Shown here: piece after piece, positions 39,801 to 49,428 of the stretch
Position numbering within the stretch: the first letter of the stretch is position 1
Layout of the letters: each line of letters starts with the position of its first letter
DNA from: Undaria pinnatifida
Taxonomy: Eukaryota; Sar; Phaeophyceae; Laminariales; Alariaceae
Length of the DNA: 64,000 nt
Direction of reading: 5' to 3'
NCBI GenBank assembly: GCA_012845835.1
Contig: JABAKD010000029.1
Coordinates: 13,531,892 to 13,595,891, forward strand
Notes under the pieces: generated by a model
What the model was told of the DNA's origin: nothing
Databases searched by the model: none
The model's input: only the letters and a program-made list of their open reading frames with translations
Position numbers and translations under genes: made by a program

Positions 39801-42800
39801 GACGCGAGCTACGCTAGAGGTGTACCTTTTTTTGGTTTCTGAAGCTCCTATGAACCACTTAAGGAGTCTTACGAAAAAAAATAGAAGTAAGTGTTGCATA
39901 CACGATTAACAAGCCCAACATGAGCTGGGTATGCAACCAAACACTTTTGGACGATTTTTAGGGTAAGGAGCCCTGCGAGATTTTCCAGAAAAATTGACTC
40001 AGCTCAAGGACAGCAGTGCTGCGGTATACAAAAAGAAAAAAGAAGAAGAAGAAAAAAAAGAACAAACAAAAAAAATAAAACTATCAGATTTTGCCAAACG
40101 AGAACCATATTTGCGACGACTTTTTTTTGGGGTCAAGAACGCCCCCCCGTCATTCAGCAAAAAAAAAAATCAGCAAAAAAAAAAAACAGCAAAAAACATG
40201 CTGCGGTAGCCCCCCCCCCCCCCCCCCTTCCCCCCCCCGTTCCCCCCCCCCTTCCCCCCCCCCCCCCCCCCAGTAGTAAAGCGGTGACCGCCTTGTAGGG
40301 GGAACGGCTACGTGCCACGATAGAGCGCTACGATAGCAGGCACCCCCTTTTTGGCTTAAAAATGTTTTCTGAACGACGAGGCTTCTTAACCCAAAAATGA
40401 TGGTCCGAAAAAAATCGGTCATTTTTATTTTTGCGTGGTGGTTATCGTCGTGTGCATAGGCCATGGGATTTTTTCATATCCGGTATCATACGAGCCGCTT
40501 TGTTTTTTTTTTTGTCTTCCCCCGTTCGAATCAGTTTTTTGCTGACCGTCTCTTACGCTCCCAAAAATTGGAACAAACCTCGAAAAAAGAGTGGTGATGT
40601 CATGCAACCTCTACCGTATGTAGCACGCGCCGAAACAGGCCTACTCCAGTAGCGCCAAGCGATTTTGACCGCCTTGTATCGGCATATCGCACTGATCAGA
40701 CCGCACTCCACTCCAGAATTATGAGTGCAATCCCTCAGTAGCGCCAAGCGATATTGACCGCCTTGTATCGGGATATCGCACTGATCAGACCGCACTCCAC
40801 TCCAGAATTATGAGTGCAATCTCTCAGTAGCGCCAAGCGATATTGACCGCCTTGTATCGGGATATCGCACTGATCAGACCGCGCTCCGTTCCAGAATTTT
40901 ATGAGTGCGATTCCCCAGTAGCGCCAAGCGATTTTGACCGCCTTGAATCGGGATATCGCGCCAATCAGACCGCCATTTATTGGGGGACCTACCTCTTCCT
41001 CAACAACAGACGAGCTACCGAAGTATTTCGTCGGCCGCAACATCGGGGGCCCTTTCGTCAAGCACGAAACGACGTTCGAGAGAGCTCTGTGTCATACAAA
41101 AGCTCACCAGGGCTACGCTAAAGCTTTTGTTCGTCTTTTTTTCTCTTCGGGCATTTTCTGCCGGTGAACTCCTGCCAGCCGTACCGTGCTGCGCCACACG
41201 AGATTTGAAGGGGGCTTGATTCGTTACCACTGGGCAAGGGCAAGACACGCAGGCCACGACAGCGGTGCGTTATTTGTTTCCCCCCCGAGACACGCAGCCA
41301 CATGATCAAGGCTCTAGCAGCACCCTGTTTTTCGCTACCGGATTTGAGCCATCATACTCGCGCGAGCAACCCTGTACCTCGCTGACAAAACCGTTTTAAC
41401 TTTTTTTTTGGCCTGACGAAGCGTAGCGCCATAGCTAGCTAACATTCCACTGCGGATTCATGGCGCAAAACGTCAAGCACTCGTCGGAGCGAAAGTAAGT
41501 CCCAGGCCGCACAAGAACGAACAACAACAAGGGGAGGGGGGGGGGGGGTCACTCGCGCGAGAGAACCCCTAATCCACTGCCAAAAAGGAAAAAAAAAAAA
41601 GGCCCCGAAGCGAGCCGCCCCCTACCGAAGCTTCGGTCACTTGAGAAAAAAAAATAGAAACTAGAGCACAGTTACACTGAGCGCCAAAAAATATATACTT
41701 CGAAGTATACTTGGAGGGGAAATAAAAACCGAGCACACTACCCGATGAACTATGCCATGGCTGGCCTCGTAGGTATCCCACGAAAATGATTACCAAAAAA
41801 AAAAAAACGAAATTGTCCGACGATTTTTGGGTTCGAAGCGCCAAAAAAACATATATATATATATATGGAGTATCACACACAGCTTGCAAAGATGGGTTTC
41901 GACAAAATATTCGATCTCACAGCTGGAGTGTATTTTAAATTTTATAATATATTTGGAGGGGAAATAAAACCGAGCGCATACTACCCGGTGAACTACAACT
42001 GTATGTGACATGGCTGGCCCAGGCATCCCACGAAAATCTTTACAAATCACAAAAAACGAAATTCTTCGACGATTTTGCGTTGGAAGCCTTTTTGTCACTT
42101 GAGAAGATTAGCACTAAGCACCAAAAAACATACCATGTTAGTCGTAACTGGTATATGTTTGGAGGGGGAAATAAAACTGAGCGCACACTACCCGATGAAC
42201 TATGTGACATGGCTGGCCTAGGTATTCCCCGAAAATCATCACAAACAAATTCGAAAAATTCCGACGAATTTTTAGGCTAAGGAGGTCCGTCGTCCAGAAA
42301 ACGCTCTCAACACGGAAACGCTGTACTATACCAGGTATCTACCTCTCTGTCATGGCACAAGCTACGTCGGGAAAAGTTCACCCCTTTTCGAATGAATACA
42401 GTATCGGCGCCTTTGCGAAAGTATCGCCGTTAGCGCCAGCGTCAGCGCCAGCGTCAGCGTCAGCGCCAGCGTCAGCGCCAGCGTCAGCGTCAGCGCCAGC
42501 GTCGGCGTCAGCATCAGCGTCAGCGTCAGCGCCAGCGTCAGCGTCAGCGTCAGCGTCAGCGCCAGCGTCATGAAAGCCATCGGATTTTTGTTTTGTAGTT
42601 CCAACCATTTTGGGTCAAGAAGTCCCGTCATTCAGAAACCGTTTCAGACAAGAAAAAAAAACTACCTCTGCTCTGCTGTCGTGTAGCACGAGTCAAGTCC
42701 TGGAGGAAAATGTCGCCCTTTCAAATGCATCCATTATCGGCACCTTTTTGCAAAAACTCTCAGCGCCAGCGTCAGCGTCTGTTTTCATGTGTTTTTGTTT

Positions 42801-42967
42801 CTTGGAACCAAACTGCTGCTGCTGCCCAATCCTCCCTCACCCCGCCGAATTGTGCGTCCGATTGGCACTCCTTCTGGCGCGCGTGCGTTTTTTTTTTTTG
42901 CGGCTGCAGGTGCTTCTTGTACTTCTACTTGGCAGATAAAGCGATAATGCTGTACAAGGCCGGTTGA
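36683..42967 (+). CDS. DYNLL: Dynein light chain LC8 (DYNLL family), 3 exons, 102 residues
   Basis: Small dimeric hub subunit of cytoplasmic and axonemal dynein that binds short linear motifs in the intermediate chain and other partners. Exons: 36683-36824, 39151-39259, 42910-42967 (309 nt including TGA). Diagnostic LC8 sequence spans both junctions: [20 protein letters not shown], then [20 protein letters not shown], then GSFVTHETT joined to [18 protein letters not shown]. These correspond to the helices, the partner-binding beta-3 strand and the C-terminal strands of the family. The protein is about 12 residues longer than typical LC8 because of an N-terminal [17 protein letters not shown] extension. 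An in-frame TGA 18 nt upstream supports the ATG. Intron 1 (2.3 kb) and intron 2 (3.65 kb) are packed with MITEs and tandem repeats. Confidence 0.96.
36973..37268. mobile_element. MITE family A copy in LC8 intron 1 (opposite orientation)
   Basis: Starts GACGCGTGCTACGACGACGG and GTGGTATACCTTTTTTTGG, ends CGCTATCGTAGCGGGC. Interior reads as the reverse complement of the 21.5-kb copy, including GAGAGGTCTTAAGCTCCC. Confidence 0.8.
37840..38110 (-). repeat. Dispersed repeat D, copy 1 (possible solo LTR)
   Basis: Begins TGTTAAAAAATACGGCCTCG and runs through GTTTCGTATGATAAGG, GAGGCACGTGCCTCCGATCT and CCTGCAGGGGGCACTCTGTG. The reverse complement is at 47.61-47.88 kb. The TGTTAAGATACGGCC start, shared with 38.58 kb, suggests an LTR. 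Confidence 0.6.
38310..38575. mobile_element. Two partial MITE family A ends in tandem (LC8 intron 1)
   Basis: TCGATAGAGGTACTGAGGTA and ACGATTAGAGGTATACC each precede a TTTTTTTGGCGAA(T/A)(A)TTTTCTGA, GACGGGG(A/C)TxCTTAACC block. Only the terminal 100 bp of the element is present in each. Confidence 0.65.
38575..38720 (-). mobile_element. Fragment of related LTR element (LC8 intron 1)
   Basis: CTTTCGAGGCCGTATCTTAA, CACTAGCCCACCCTGATGAG and GACCATGAGTCGAAGATGCG. On the minus strand this reads internal 3' end, purine-rich CATCAGGGTGGGCTAG, then an LTR start TGTTAAGATACGGCC, parallel to the organisation at 56.35 kb but with a different LTR. Confidence 0.55.
39151..39259 (+). CDS. DYNLL: LC8 exon 2
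   Basis: 109 nt after TTTTGTGCAG. Encodes [20 protein letters not shown] then [15 protein letters not shown]; donor AC|GTAAGA. The family core [12 protein letters not shown] is intact. A decayed partial copy of this exon end lies at 41018-41072. Confidence 0.96.
39600..39845. repeat. Tandem array of a MITE family A terminus, about 58-bp unit, 4 copies
   Basis: Unit: GGTCTCAATA(C/T)GTAGACG, C(G/A)AGCTACGCTAGAGGTGTA, CCTTTTTTT. The GTAGACGCGAGCTACG core resembles the family A end CGCGTGCTACGATAGAGG. One unit has an internal TAGA duplication. Confidence 0.7.
40325..40630. mobile_element. MITE family A copy in LC8 intron 2
   Basis: GCGCTACGATAGCAGGCACC at left, CCTCTACCGTATGTAGCACG at right. 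Interior TTTTCTGAACGACGAGGCTT and CTTACGCTCCC family blocks, in the same orientation as the 37-kb copy. Preceded by a C-rich run at 40206-40271. Confidence 0.75.
40640..40985 (+). repeat. 98-bp tandem repeat, 3.5 copies (LC8 intron 2)
   Basis: AGTAGCGCCAAGCGATATTG, ACCGCCTTGTATCGGGATAT, CGCACTGATCAGACCGC, CACTCCAGAATTATGAGTGC. Later copies nearly identical. Degenerate inverse copies at 9.14-9.25 kb and a fragment at 60.76 kb. Confidence 0.88.
41640..42290 (+). repeat. Three-copy repeat ending in GGAGGGGAAATAAAACCGAG (LC8 intron 2)
   Basis: Copies at about 41690, 41945 and 42155 share GGAGGGGAAATAAAACCGAG, CACTACCCGATGAACTATG, ACATGGCTGGCC. Each is followed by a family A-like CGACGATTTT block. 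Confidence 0.7.
42425..42575 (+). repeat. (GCGYCA)n hexanucleotide array (LC8 intron 2)
   Basis: Alternating GCGTCA and GCGCCA. A short piece (CAGCGCCAGCGTCAGCGTC) recurs at 42760, next to the words TCGGCACC/TCGGCGCC in both, so the flank is duplicated too. Confidence 0.93.
42590..42706. mobile_element. MITE family A right end, partial
   Basis: TTTTGGGTCAAGAAGTCCCG, CATTCAGAAACCGTTTCAGA and CTGTCGTGTAGCACGAGTC match the right third of the family. The left part is replaced by the GCGYCA repeat. Confidence 0.55.
42910..42967 (+). CDS. DYNLL: LC8 exon 3 (C-terminus)
   Basis: 58 nt after a T13 run and GCGGCTGCAG. Encodes [18 protein letters not shown] and TGA, matching the FIYFYLGQ...LLFKSG end of the family. 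Phase 2 joins perfectly to exon 2. Confidence 0.95.
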
Positions 42968-43139
42968 CAGAACCTCTTCGTGCAGTGCATGTGCGCCGCC
43001 GATCGATGTTTTGGCTTTTGCCTTCCTGTCCACTCTCAGCAGACTGCTCTCAGTAGACTGCGCTCGCAGCAGAATGGTCGCAAACCGGCATGTGAAGAGA
43101 GCCGGGGGGATTTGACGCGTCAAGGCCTCTTTTGGCCTT

Positions 43140-45000
43140 AATATACTAGTGTTAAAAGTGTAGCGGTCGGTCAGTCAAGCGGTCAAAACGCGGTCCCTTA
43201 TGCTCTACGGCATTCGACGCCAGGGTGAAGAATCTCTTATTTTCTGGCCAGGCTGGAATGCTTATTTAAAGCAGCGTGTGTCCCACGCTGTTTTCACTGT
43301 TTTCACTACGAAGGTGGCCACCATGCTCTTATTTTATTTTAGTTTTTTGTTGATAAGAGCCAAAAACAAAGGTCTTAACTGCCAAAAATCTTAGTTCTTT
43401 TAGGGCTGTCGCGCGCTATGATCTATGAGATGCATTAGGTGAGACCGGTCTTTTTGGGCGCGTCAAGTCTTTTTTTCGGGGGCTATCAAAAAAAAATCCA
43501 GTAAGTTTTCTCTAGTAAGGAGGGATCAGTCGAGGGGTCAAACCGTGGTCTCCTTGTATATGTTCAATGCGAGGAAAGAGGTGTTTGCTGGCACGCCCAG
43601 GCCTCCTCTGGCCGTGCTATGCTCGTTTTGGCGTAGGAAGTGGTCAGTCACGGGGTCACGCCGAAGTCTCCCCGTGTCTTTGATGCGAGGAAGCTCGTGT
43701 TTTGTTGATCGTCCAGGACTATTTTGGTATAAATGTTCTAGTTTTAGTAAAAAGGGGCGGTCAGTCAAGAGGCCAAAAGTCGCGTTTTTTTTTTGGCATC
43801 GTTGACGTGAGAAAAATTGGTGCTGTCGGGCTCGTCAGGGACTATTTTTCCTTACTATACACTCCGGAGTACTAGTTTTGGGCATAGGAGGCGACCAGTC
43901 AAGGGATCAAACCGTGGTCTCTCCTCGTACCTTTGGTTTGAGGGAAATTCGTGCTGTTGAGCTCTTCAAGGATTTTTTTGGTACAAAAAAACTGGGTTTG
44001 GAGCAGGGGGCGATGACTCGAGGGCTACAGGCGTAGTCTTCCCGTTTCCGTCATGTGAGGACATTCGTGACTTTGGGCTCGTCAAGGACTCTTCAGGTAC
44101 AAATATACTAGTTTTAATGGAGCTGCGAGCCGGGGCACAACTTAAGCCGCCGACTAGTTATTAGTCGGAATGGTAGTTACAGTCGTGTCCCGGAAGTACC
44201 AACCATCCGACTTATTGGGTTTCCATACTGGCAGAAGGGAGTGTCTGGTACGGGATGCATTTTTTCCTTCTTGAGCGGGGAGGGCGGCCCCCTCCGCCGC
44301 GCGGAGCTGATGGATTTTGGCTTGCTTCGCTCTCCTGCTTTAAGTCGGCTAATCGGCTGGCCATCGTCTGGCTTCGCCAGCCGACTTGCCGACTTAAGTC
44401 AGTTATTCCGCTAACGGCGTCTACCGATTAGCTGTTAGTCGTGAAATCCCGCTGACTGTCACAGCTCGAAAATTTTATTGAAGGGGGCGGTCACGGGGTC
44501 ATATATACCCGCGATCTCCTGTGTAACACCTTTGACGCTAGGAGACCGATTTTTCTGGGCGTGTCAAGGCCTTGTCTTGGTCTAAAATATACTAATTTTA
44601 GTGTAAAGAGCGGTCAGTCAAATATTTCTGGGCGTGTCAAGGCCTTGTCTTGGTCTAAATATACTAATTTTAGTGCAAAGGGCGGTCAGTCAAATATTTC
44701 TGGGCGCGTCAAGGCCTTGTCTTGGTCTAAATTTACTAATTTTAGCGTAAAGGGCGGTCAGTCAAATCTTTCTAGGCGTGTCAAAGCCTTGTCTTGGTCT
44801 AAATACACTAATTTTAGTGTAAAGGGCGGTCAGTTAAATCTTTCTAGGCGTGTCAAGGCCTTGTCTTGGTCTAAATACACTAATTTTAGTGTAAAGGGCG
44901 GTCAGTCAAATCTTTCTAGGCGTGTCAAGGCCTTGTCTTGGTCTAAATATACTAATTTTAGTGTAAAGGGCGGTCAGTCAAGGGGTCATACACCCATGAT
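43140..45000 (+). repeat. Tandem array, 110-130-bp units plus a 66-bp derivative amplified six times
   Basis: Units carry GGTCAGTCAAGGGGTCAAAC, CGTGGTCTC, GACG(A/T)GAGGAAA, GGGC(T/G)CGTCAAGG and TATACTAGTTTTAGT. The later part (44610-44960) is a deletion derivative (GGCGTGTCAAGGCCTTGTCT, TGGTCTAAATATACTAATTT, TAGTGTAAAGGGCGGTCAGT) of 66 bp. Because 66 is divisible by three, it forms a 22-residue-periodic ORF, which I regard as fortuitous. Confidence 0.88.
44120..44465 (+). mobile_element. AGTCGG repeat copy 2, inserted in the tandem array
   Basis: GGGGCACAACTTAAGCCGCC, GTTATTAGTCGGAATGG, ACCATCCGACTTATTGGGTT. Bounded by AGCTG at the left and CAGCT at the right, it interrupts the array where neighbouring units read TTTTAGT...GGGGCGG. 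Confidence 0.55.
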
Positions 45001-45429
45001 GATCTCCTACATGACATACCTGACAACCAAGAAAACTGGTATTTTTTGTGGCACTTGAACCATGCCTCTTTTGGCCTGCCTAAAAATTATCCTTATTTAT
45101 ATTGTTAATAGTGTAGGAGCGCGGTGTCAGTTACGAGTATCAAAGCGTGCGGTCTTGCTAGATTGGTAGCATACTTGCTCAGCCGGTTGCTGTCTCTCTA
45201 TCCATCGATCTTGTCTACGCCAAAACACGTGTTTGGTCTACAGCGCAGATGTTTGCGCCATTAGTCCACTGCGAAGCTGTATATACTCCTGTATGTTGTT
45301 GCCGACAATCCAAGGAAGCTCCGCACATACGACGCGCTCTACTGTTATATATACATTAAGGTATACCTTTTTTTGGCGAAAGCATTTTTGTGAACCCAAA
45401 ATCGTCGAAACGTCATTCTTTTTTAGCTC

Positions 45430-45530
45430 ACTGATTCTACGATAGCCCCCCAAAAAACAACTAACAGCGATTTGTTTTAACAAACGTTTCATGGCCATGG
45501 CTGTGCTCGACACGAGGAAAGGATGCTATG
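45430..45530. mobile_element. MITE family C left end, partial
   Basis: TGATTCTACGATAGCCCCCC, CAGCGATTTGTTTTAACAAA, CGTTTCATGGCC, then truncated. It is joined to a family A terminus on its left (45356-45425). Confidence 0.6.
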
Positions 45531-45999
45531 AAACAGATATATTTATACTTCGAAGTGCGTATATATCGGCCAAACACAAACGAATAACCACGACCTTGGT
45601 CATGCTATTTCATATGTGGCCTGCGACGTGAAGTGTGATGCCGAGAGAGCTTGACTGAGCTGGGGACTGAGATTGTCTTCGGTGCTACCTGGTAAGCTTT
45701 TTTTGGTGCAACGCTCCCTCGGTGGATCTCAACCCCCCCCCCCCTCCCCCGCCCCCTCCCCCGCACCTCTTAATGTTCTCCTTTTGAATGGAGACCCCTG
45801 TTGATGTCCCTGTCGCGTGTCGATGCGTTTGCGTCATGCACACTCGAGAAAATCGCGGTGCCGTGCGTAACAGGCGTAGGGCGGTCGGGGGCGTGGGAGG
45901 GGGGAGAGACATCCGTCCTATCCGTCTAACATCTTGCTGGGCACCGGGGTGTACTTTTCCACTTTTTTAATACTAAAAAAATGAAATTGCACGTCGTTA

Positions 46000-46546
46000 G
46001 ATCTGTGAGATCAATTGTCCGAAACTCAAGCTCTTGCAAGCTGCGTTAACATAATACGTTGCGCCTTTGCATTACATCAAGAGCAGAATAGAGACCACTT
46101 CGGAACAGTAGCGATCCGAGGACCAACGCCCGAATGGGTAGGGTGGACCGTAACTGGACCAAGTCCGGCGGAAGGCCATCTCCCATGGCCAGGGGTTTTG
46201 TTAGTGGGTGAGCTTGCGCAAGTCCCACACTACCCGGAAAGATGACATTCCGGGTGGCTATCTCCACCGAACCTGACCCTCAGGGGACAGGCCGGGTCGA
46301 CATACACACGCACCCGTATACAACGGCAGCTTGCGCTGCCGGGGTTGTAACGAGGACCAATGATAGGGACAGCTTACGCTATACCTACAATGGGACTCGA
46401 AGGGTGCGCCAGCTAGCGTTGGGCTGCGAAAGCAACTGAGTTAAATCGACACACGACGCGTATGAAAATACGCGGAAGTGTGGTGAGCTAAAGCTTTATT
46501 TTTCCCCATCCGCCGGAGGATAAAAAAAAAAAAAAAAAAAAAAAAG
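46000..46546 (+). mobile_element. Retroposon with A24 tail and strongly structured body
   Basis: Ends in about 24 A (46521-46544) after CGCCGGAGGAT. The upstream 400 nt is dense in short hairpins: GGCCATCTCCCATGGCC, CCCGGAAAGATGACATTCCG, CCTGACCCTCAGG, CGGCAGCTTGCGCTGCCG, CGCGTATGAAAATACGCG. No long ORF. This looks like a retroposed structured RNA or the tail of a non-LTR element. I could not match it to rRNA, SRP, RNase P or spliceosomal RNAs. Confidence 0.5.
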
Positions 46547-46849
46547 TAGCGATCGACGTCCCCACCGCTTGTTCCATCATGACTCAACAGCACTAACAAC
46601 CCGAGCATCAGGCCTGGGCTGGACCTATACAGTATGCTGGCCTGCCACAGTTACAGGGAGAAAGGTACTTAGTTACTACCAGAACTTGCGTACGTACCCG
46701 GTAGACCCACCAAGTAGCCCCCACTCCAAACGTTAACTCACACTCTAACAAGTAGTTTTGGGTTGTTTAATGCATACTGAATTGCACATATATGTCTGGT
46801 TTCGTCCCCCTCATTGCGGGATAGACTATACAGTTTTCGTGCGCAGAAC

Positions 46850-47040
46850 AAGGCTGGGCGTGTTAGTCCTGTTGATCCTGGCATTAGCGGGGGAGTCACC
46901 GGCCTGCACCCTTCACGAGGGTATACACCCCCCCGTAACACGCGCGATCGAAGCATCACACACACGCAGCTTGGAAATATGAGCTTTGATCAAAAAGCCT
47001 TTGTGGTCGATCCCACAGCTGAAGTGTTTTTTTTTTTTTT
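46850..47040 (+). repeat. Dispersed repeat E, diverged copy
   Basis: GGGGGAGTCACCGGCCTGCA, CGCGATCGAAGCATCACACA, GCTTGGAAATATGAGCTTTG, GATCCCACAGCTGAAGTG, then a T20 run. Confidence 0.65.
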
Positions 47041-47609
47041 TTTTTTCAATTTACTTCGATAGAGGGAGGGCGTGCCACGCGCTTCACGGACTATGGCCAA
47101 GCGAAGGATGAGAGTCAAATGTATTAATAGCATGTTGATTGACTCACCTTCGTTCGCGTGCTACTGCAGTTGTAGTAACAGTACCTTGAGGGTCAGAGGC
47201 CCGTAGGTTGTTGTAGTCGCTAATCGACCATCAATGACACCAACATCAGGTTTCGCCTAACCTCCTCCTATAATAGACAGAGATATTCTTTTAGAAGTTT
47301 AGTGAACAACGTCAGCTGTGAGTACGACCCGACTGAATGATTGAAACTCGACTTTGCAAGCTGCGTCGTACATCTATATGTATGTTTCGGTATTATACCA
47401 CAGTAGTACTGTTAGAAAGTTGCACCTTTTACGGGAGGTCGTTATATAAAATGAGACTTTTGGTCGATCAGACAGAGGATTGTGGTGCTTTTATCGGGTG
47501 ATGGATGGTAAAGCCTCGAGTTTTCTTACCATTAAATACTCCGGAGTATTATTTTAGTGGCGTTCCTCTTTTCGTCGGCGGTTGGTGTGTCCTGCCGACG
47601 ACGCCACTT

Positions 47610-47882
47610 GTTAAATTAATAGGTGGGGGACACAGAGTGCCCCCTGCAGGTCTGCCAATTGAGCAGGTCCTCGGAGAGTACTCACTTTCGTTCCTTCGTA
47701 GAGATGTAGCTTTATTCGTTTCCACCAGAGCCTGGATAGCTTCTGAGATCGGAGGCGCGTGCCTCCGATCTAATTCCTAACTTCCCCGAATATAAACCGC
47801 CAACCTTATCATACGAAACCCATCCAAATGATCTCAAATTCGGATACCTACAGGCCTTTCGAGGCCGTATCTTAACATTGTC
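47610..47882 (+). repeat. Dispersed repeat D, copy 2
   Basis: GACACAGAGTGCCCCCTGCA, GAGATCGGAGGCGCGTGCCT, CTTATCATACGAAACCC, then GGCCTTTCGAGGCCGTATCT, TAACA. Colinear with copy 1 in inverse orientation, about 9.6 kb away. Confidence 0.65.
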
Positions 47883-48619
47883 GTTATATGCGCTGCTTTC
47901 AGAAAAAAAATCCGAGCGTTCGACACTGTTTTCGTATGTACTCACACGCAGTACGAACAAACGTATTCATTCGCGATAGCGCAACTTGCACAACGAGATG
48001 TCGTGCGCCAGCAGAGTGTCCGTGATGTGCATAATAGACGATATATAGCGGAGACGTATGAACGTACTGCTGCCCCGTCAGCAGGCTACGGGAACCGGAA
48101 ACGGCGAAGCTCTCGCCGACGCGGCGTAATATGGACTTGAAATGTAATGATAATGAATGCCTGTTTGTATACTTGTGCTTTATATCATATCAGATGAGTA
48201 GAATGGAGGCTTCCAATTGGTCAGCGTTGAGGTGTATTGCCCCGCATCCCGCATCCCGCGTCTCACTGCTGTGCAAACACCGCCACACAGCAGCACACCG
48301 CCGACAGCAGCACACCGCACTGGCCCACACCACTGCAGCTACGCGCGGATAGTAGGCAGGCCTCGAGCCGCCGTTCTCCTATCAGCCCCTTCCAGAGCAA
48401 ACAGGTTTTCGCTGTGTCGCTGTGTCGATACCGCACAAGTACCACACCTGATTGCTGATGCCCACGAGTGCGTATACATCACTGTGGACTTAATTATAAT
48501 AACCTATTTTATATTTCTATTAATTAGTGAAAGTTTTTATATTTACGCCCAATCTGGTACGCCTCCGCGAGGAAAGCACGAGTCTATGCCTGCAAGCGTG
48601 CAAGCCTGCAGGCCCAAGA

Positions 48620-48796
48620 ATGACAACAACGGCAGAGGCATACGAAGCAGCCGCTTCTCGCTGGGCTGGAAGCCTGGGGGGCAAGGAAGAGAGCGACGGT
48701 CGACGCCCCGGCAAAGGCACGTGCAAGGCGATCTGGCATGAAGAGCTCGCTGCTTTCGAAGTGCTGCAGCCCCGAGGCGACTCCCTCAAGTCCATG
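48620..48796 (+). CDS. TSEN54: SEN54 exon 1
   Basis: 59 codons from the first in-frame ATG: MTTTAEAYEAAASRWAGSLG, GKEESDGRRPGKGTCKAIWH, EELAAFEVLQPRGDSLKSM. Donor ATG|GTGAGA. The last 25 residues match the SEN54 signature (W-H-x-E-L ... P-R-G). Confidence 0.88.
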
Positions 48797-49394
48797 GTGA
48801 GATGACCTCGCACGGTCCGTTTTGTTGTGAGTGCGGCATGTGCTGCCGTACTGATCAGTGCCTCCTGCTGCCAGTATCCGCCCGACGGCACCAACACAAC
48901 CGGTGTCCGCCCTGGTTCTCCGTCCTAGAGATGTGCAATAAATGTAAAAACCGCTATCATTTAAATAGGAATGTCAAGACTGTCCTTACATTTGCGTGCA
49001 ATTTGTACTCGATCCGTTCAAACAACATCGGCTTCATCCCCATCGAATACCTATCGTGGTTACGTAATCCGTATCATACGACGGTACAAGATTCTCCTTC
49101 GGACGAAGGGTGACGCGAGGCTGCTGATTTTGCACCCTCTTGCGTTTGCCCGCACATTTGCGGTAGTGCGTGGAGCTATCGTACTGCAACGTGAATGTGA
49201 ATGAATCGTCGTTTATCGAAATGAAGGTATAGGGTAGGGATGTATGTGATACGTTAACGTCTACCTGGTACATCCAATAAGTTTACCGCGGCGGCGAGTT
49301 TCATGTATGACCGCCGAAAGCATTAGAGCGCAACATACAATCACTGTTAAGTTGTTGTTGTTGTTGTTGTTGTTTTTGTTGCTGTTGTTGTTGT

Positions 49395-49428
<34 letters not shown>

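Larger units (their letters stand above)
42968..48619. other. Intergenic, repeat-dominated
   Basis: Tandem array to 45.0 kb, family A/C fragments near 45.4 kb, C/G-rich run at 45.73 kb, structured retroposon at 46.0-46.55 kb, repeat E, repeat D. 48.0-48.6 kb is unique-looking and probably the SEN54 promoter. No gene recognised. Confidence 0.55.

Noticed and set aside
40980..41120. Second dynein light chain exon ([15 protein letters not shown])
   Set aside because: The match to LC8 covers only about 18 residues, with an insertion and no splice site at the end; treated as a decayed copy of exon 2's 3' boundary.
44561..45058. 165-codon ORF with 22-residue repeats (KALSWSKYTNFSVKGGQS)
   Set aside because: It comes from a 66-bp tandem repeat with no start-context, splice or composition support; the same unit family nearby is out of frame.
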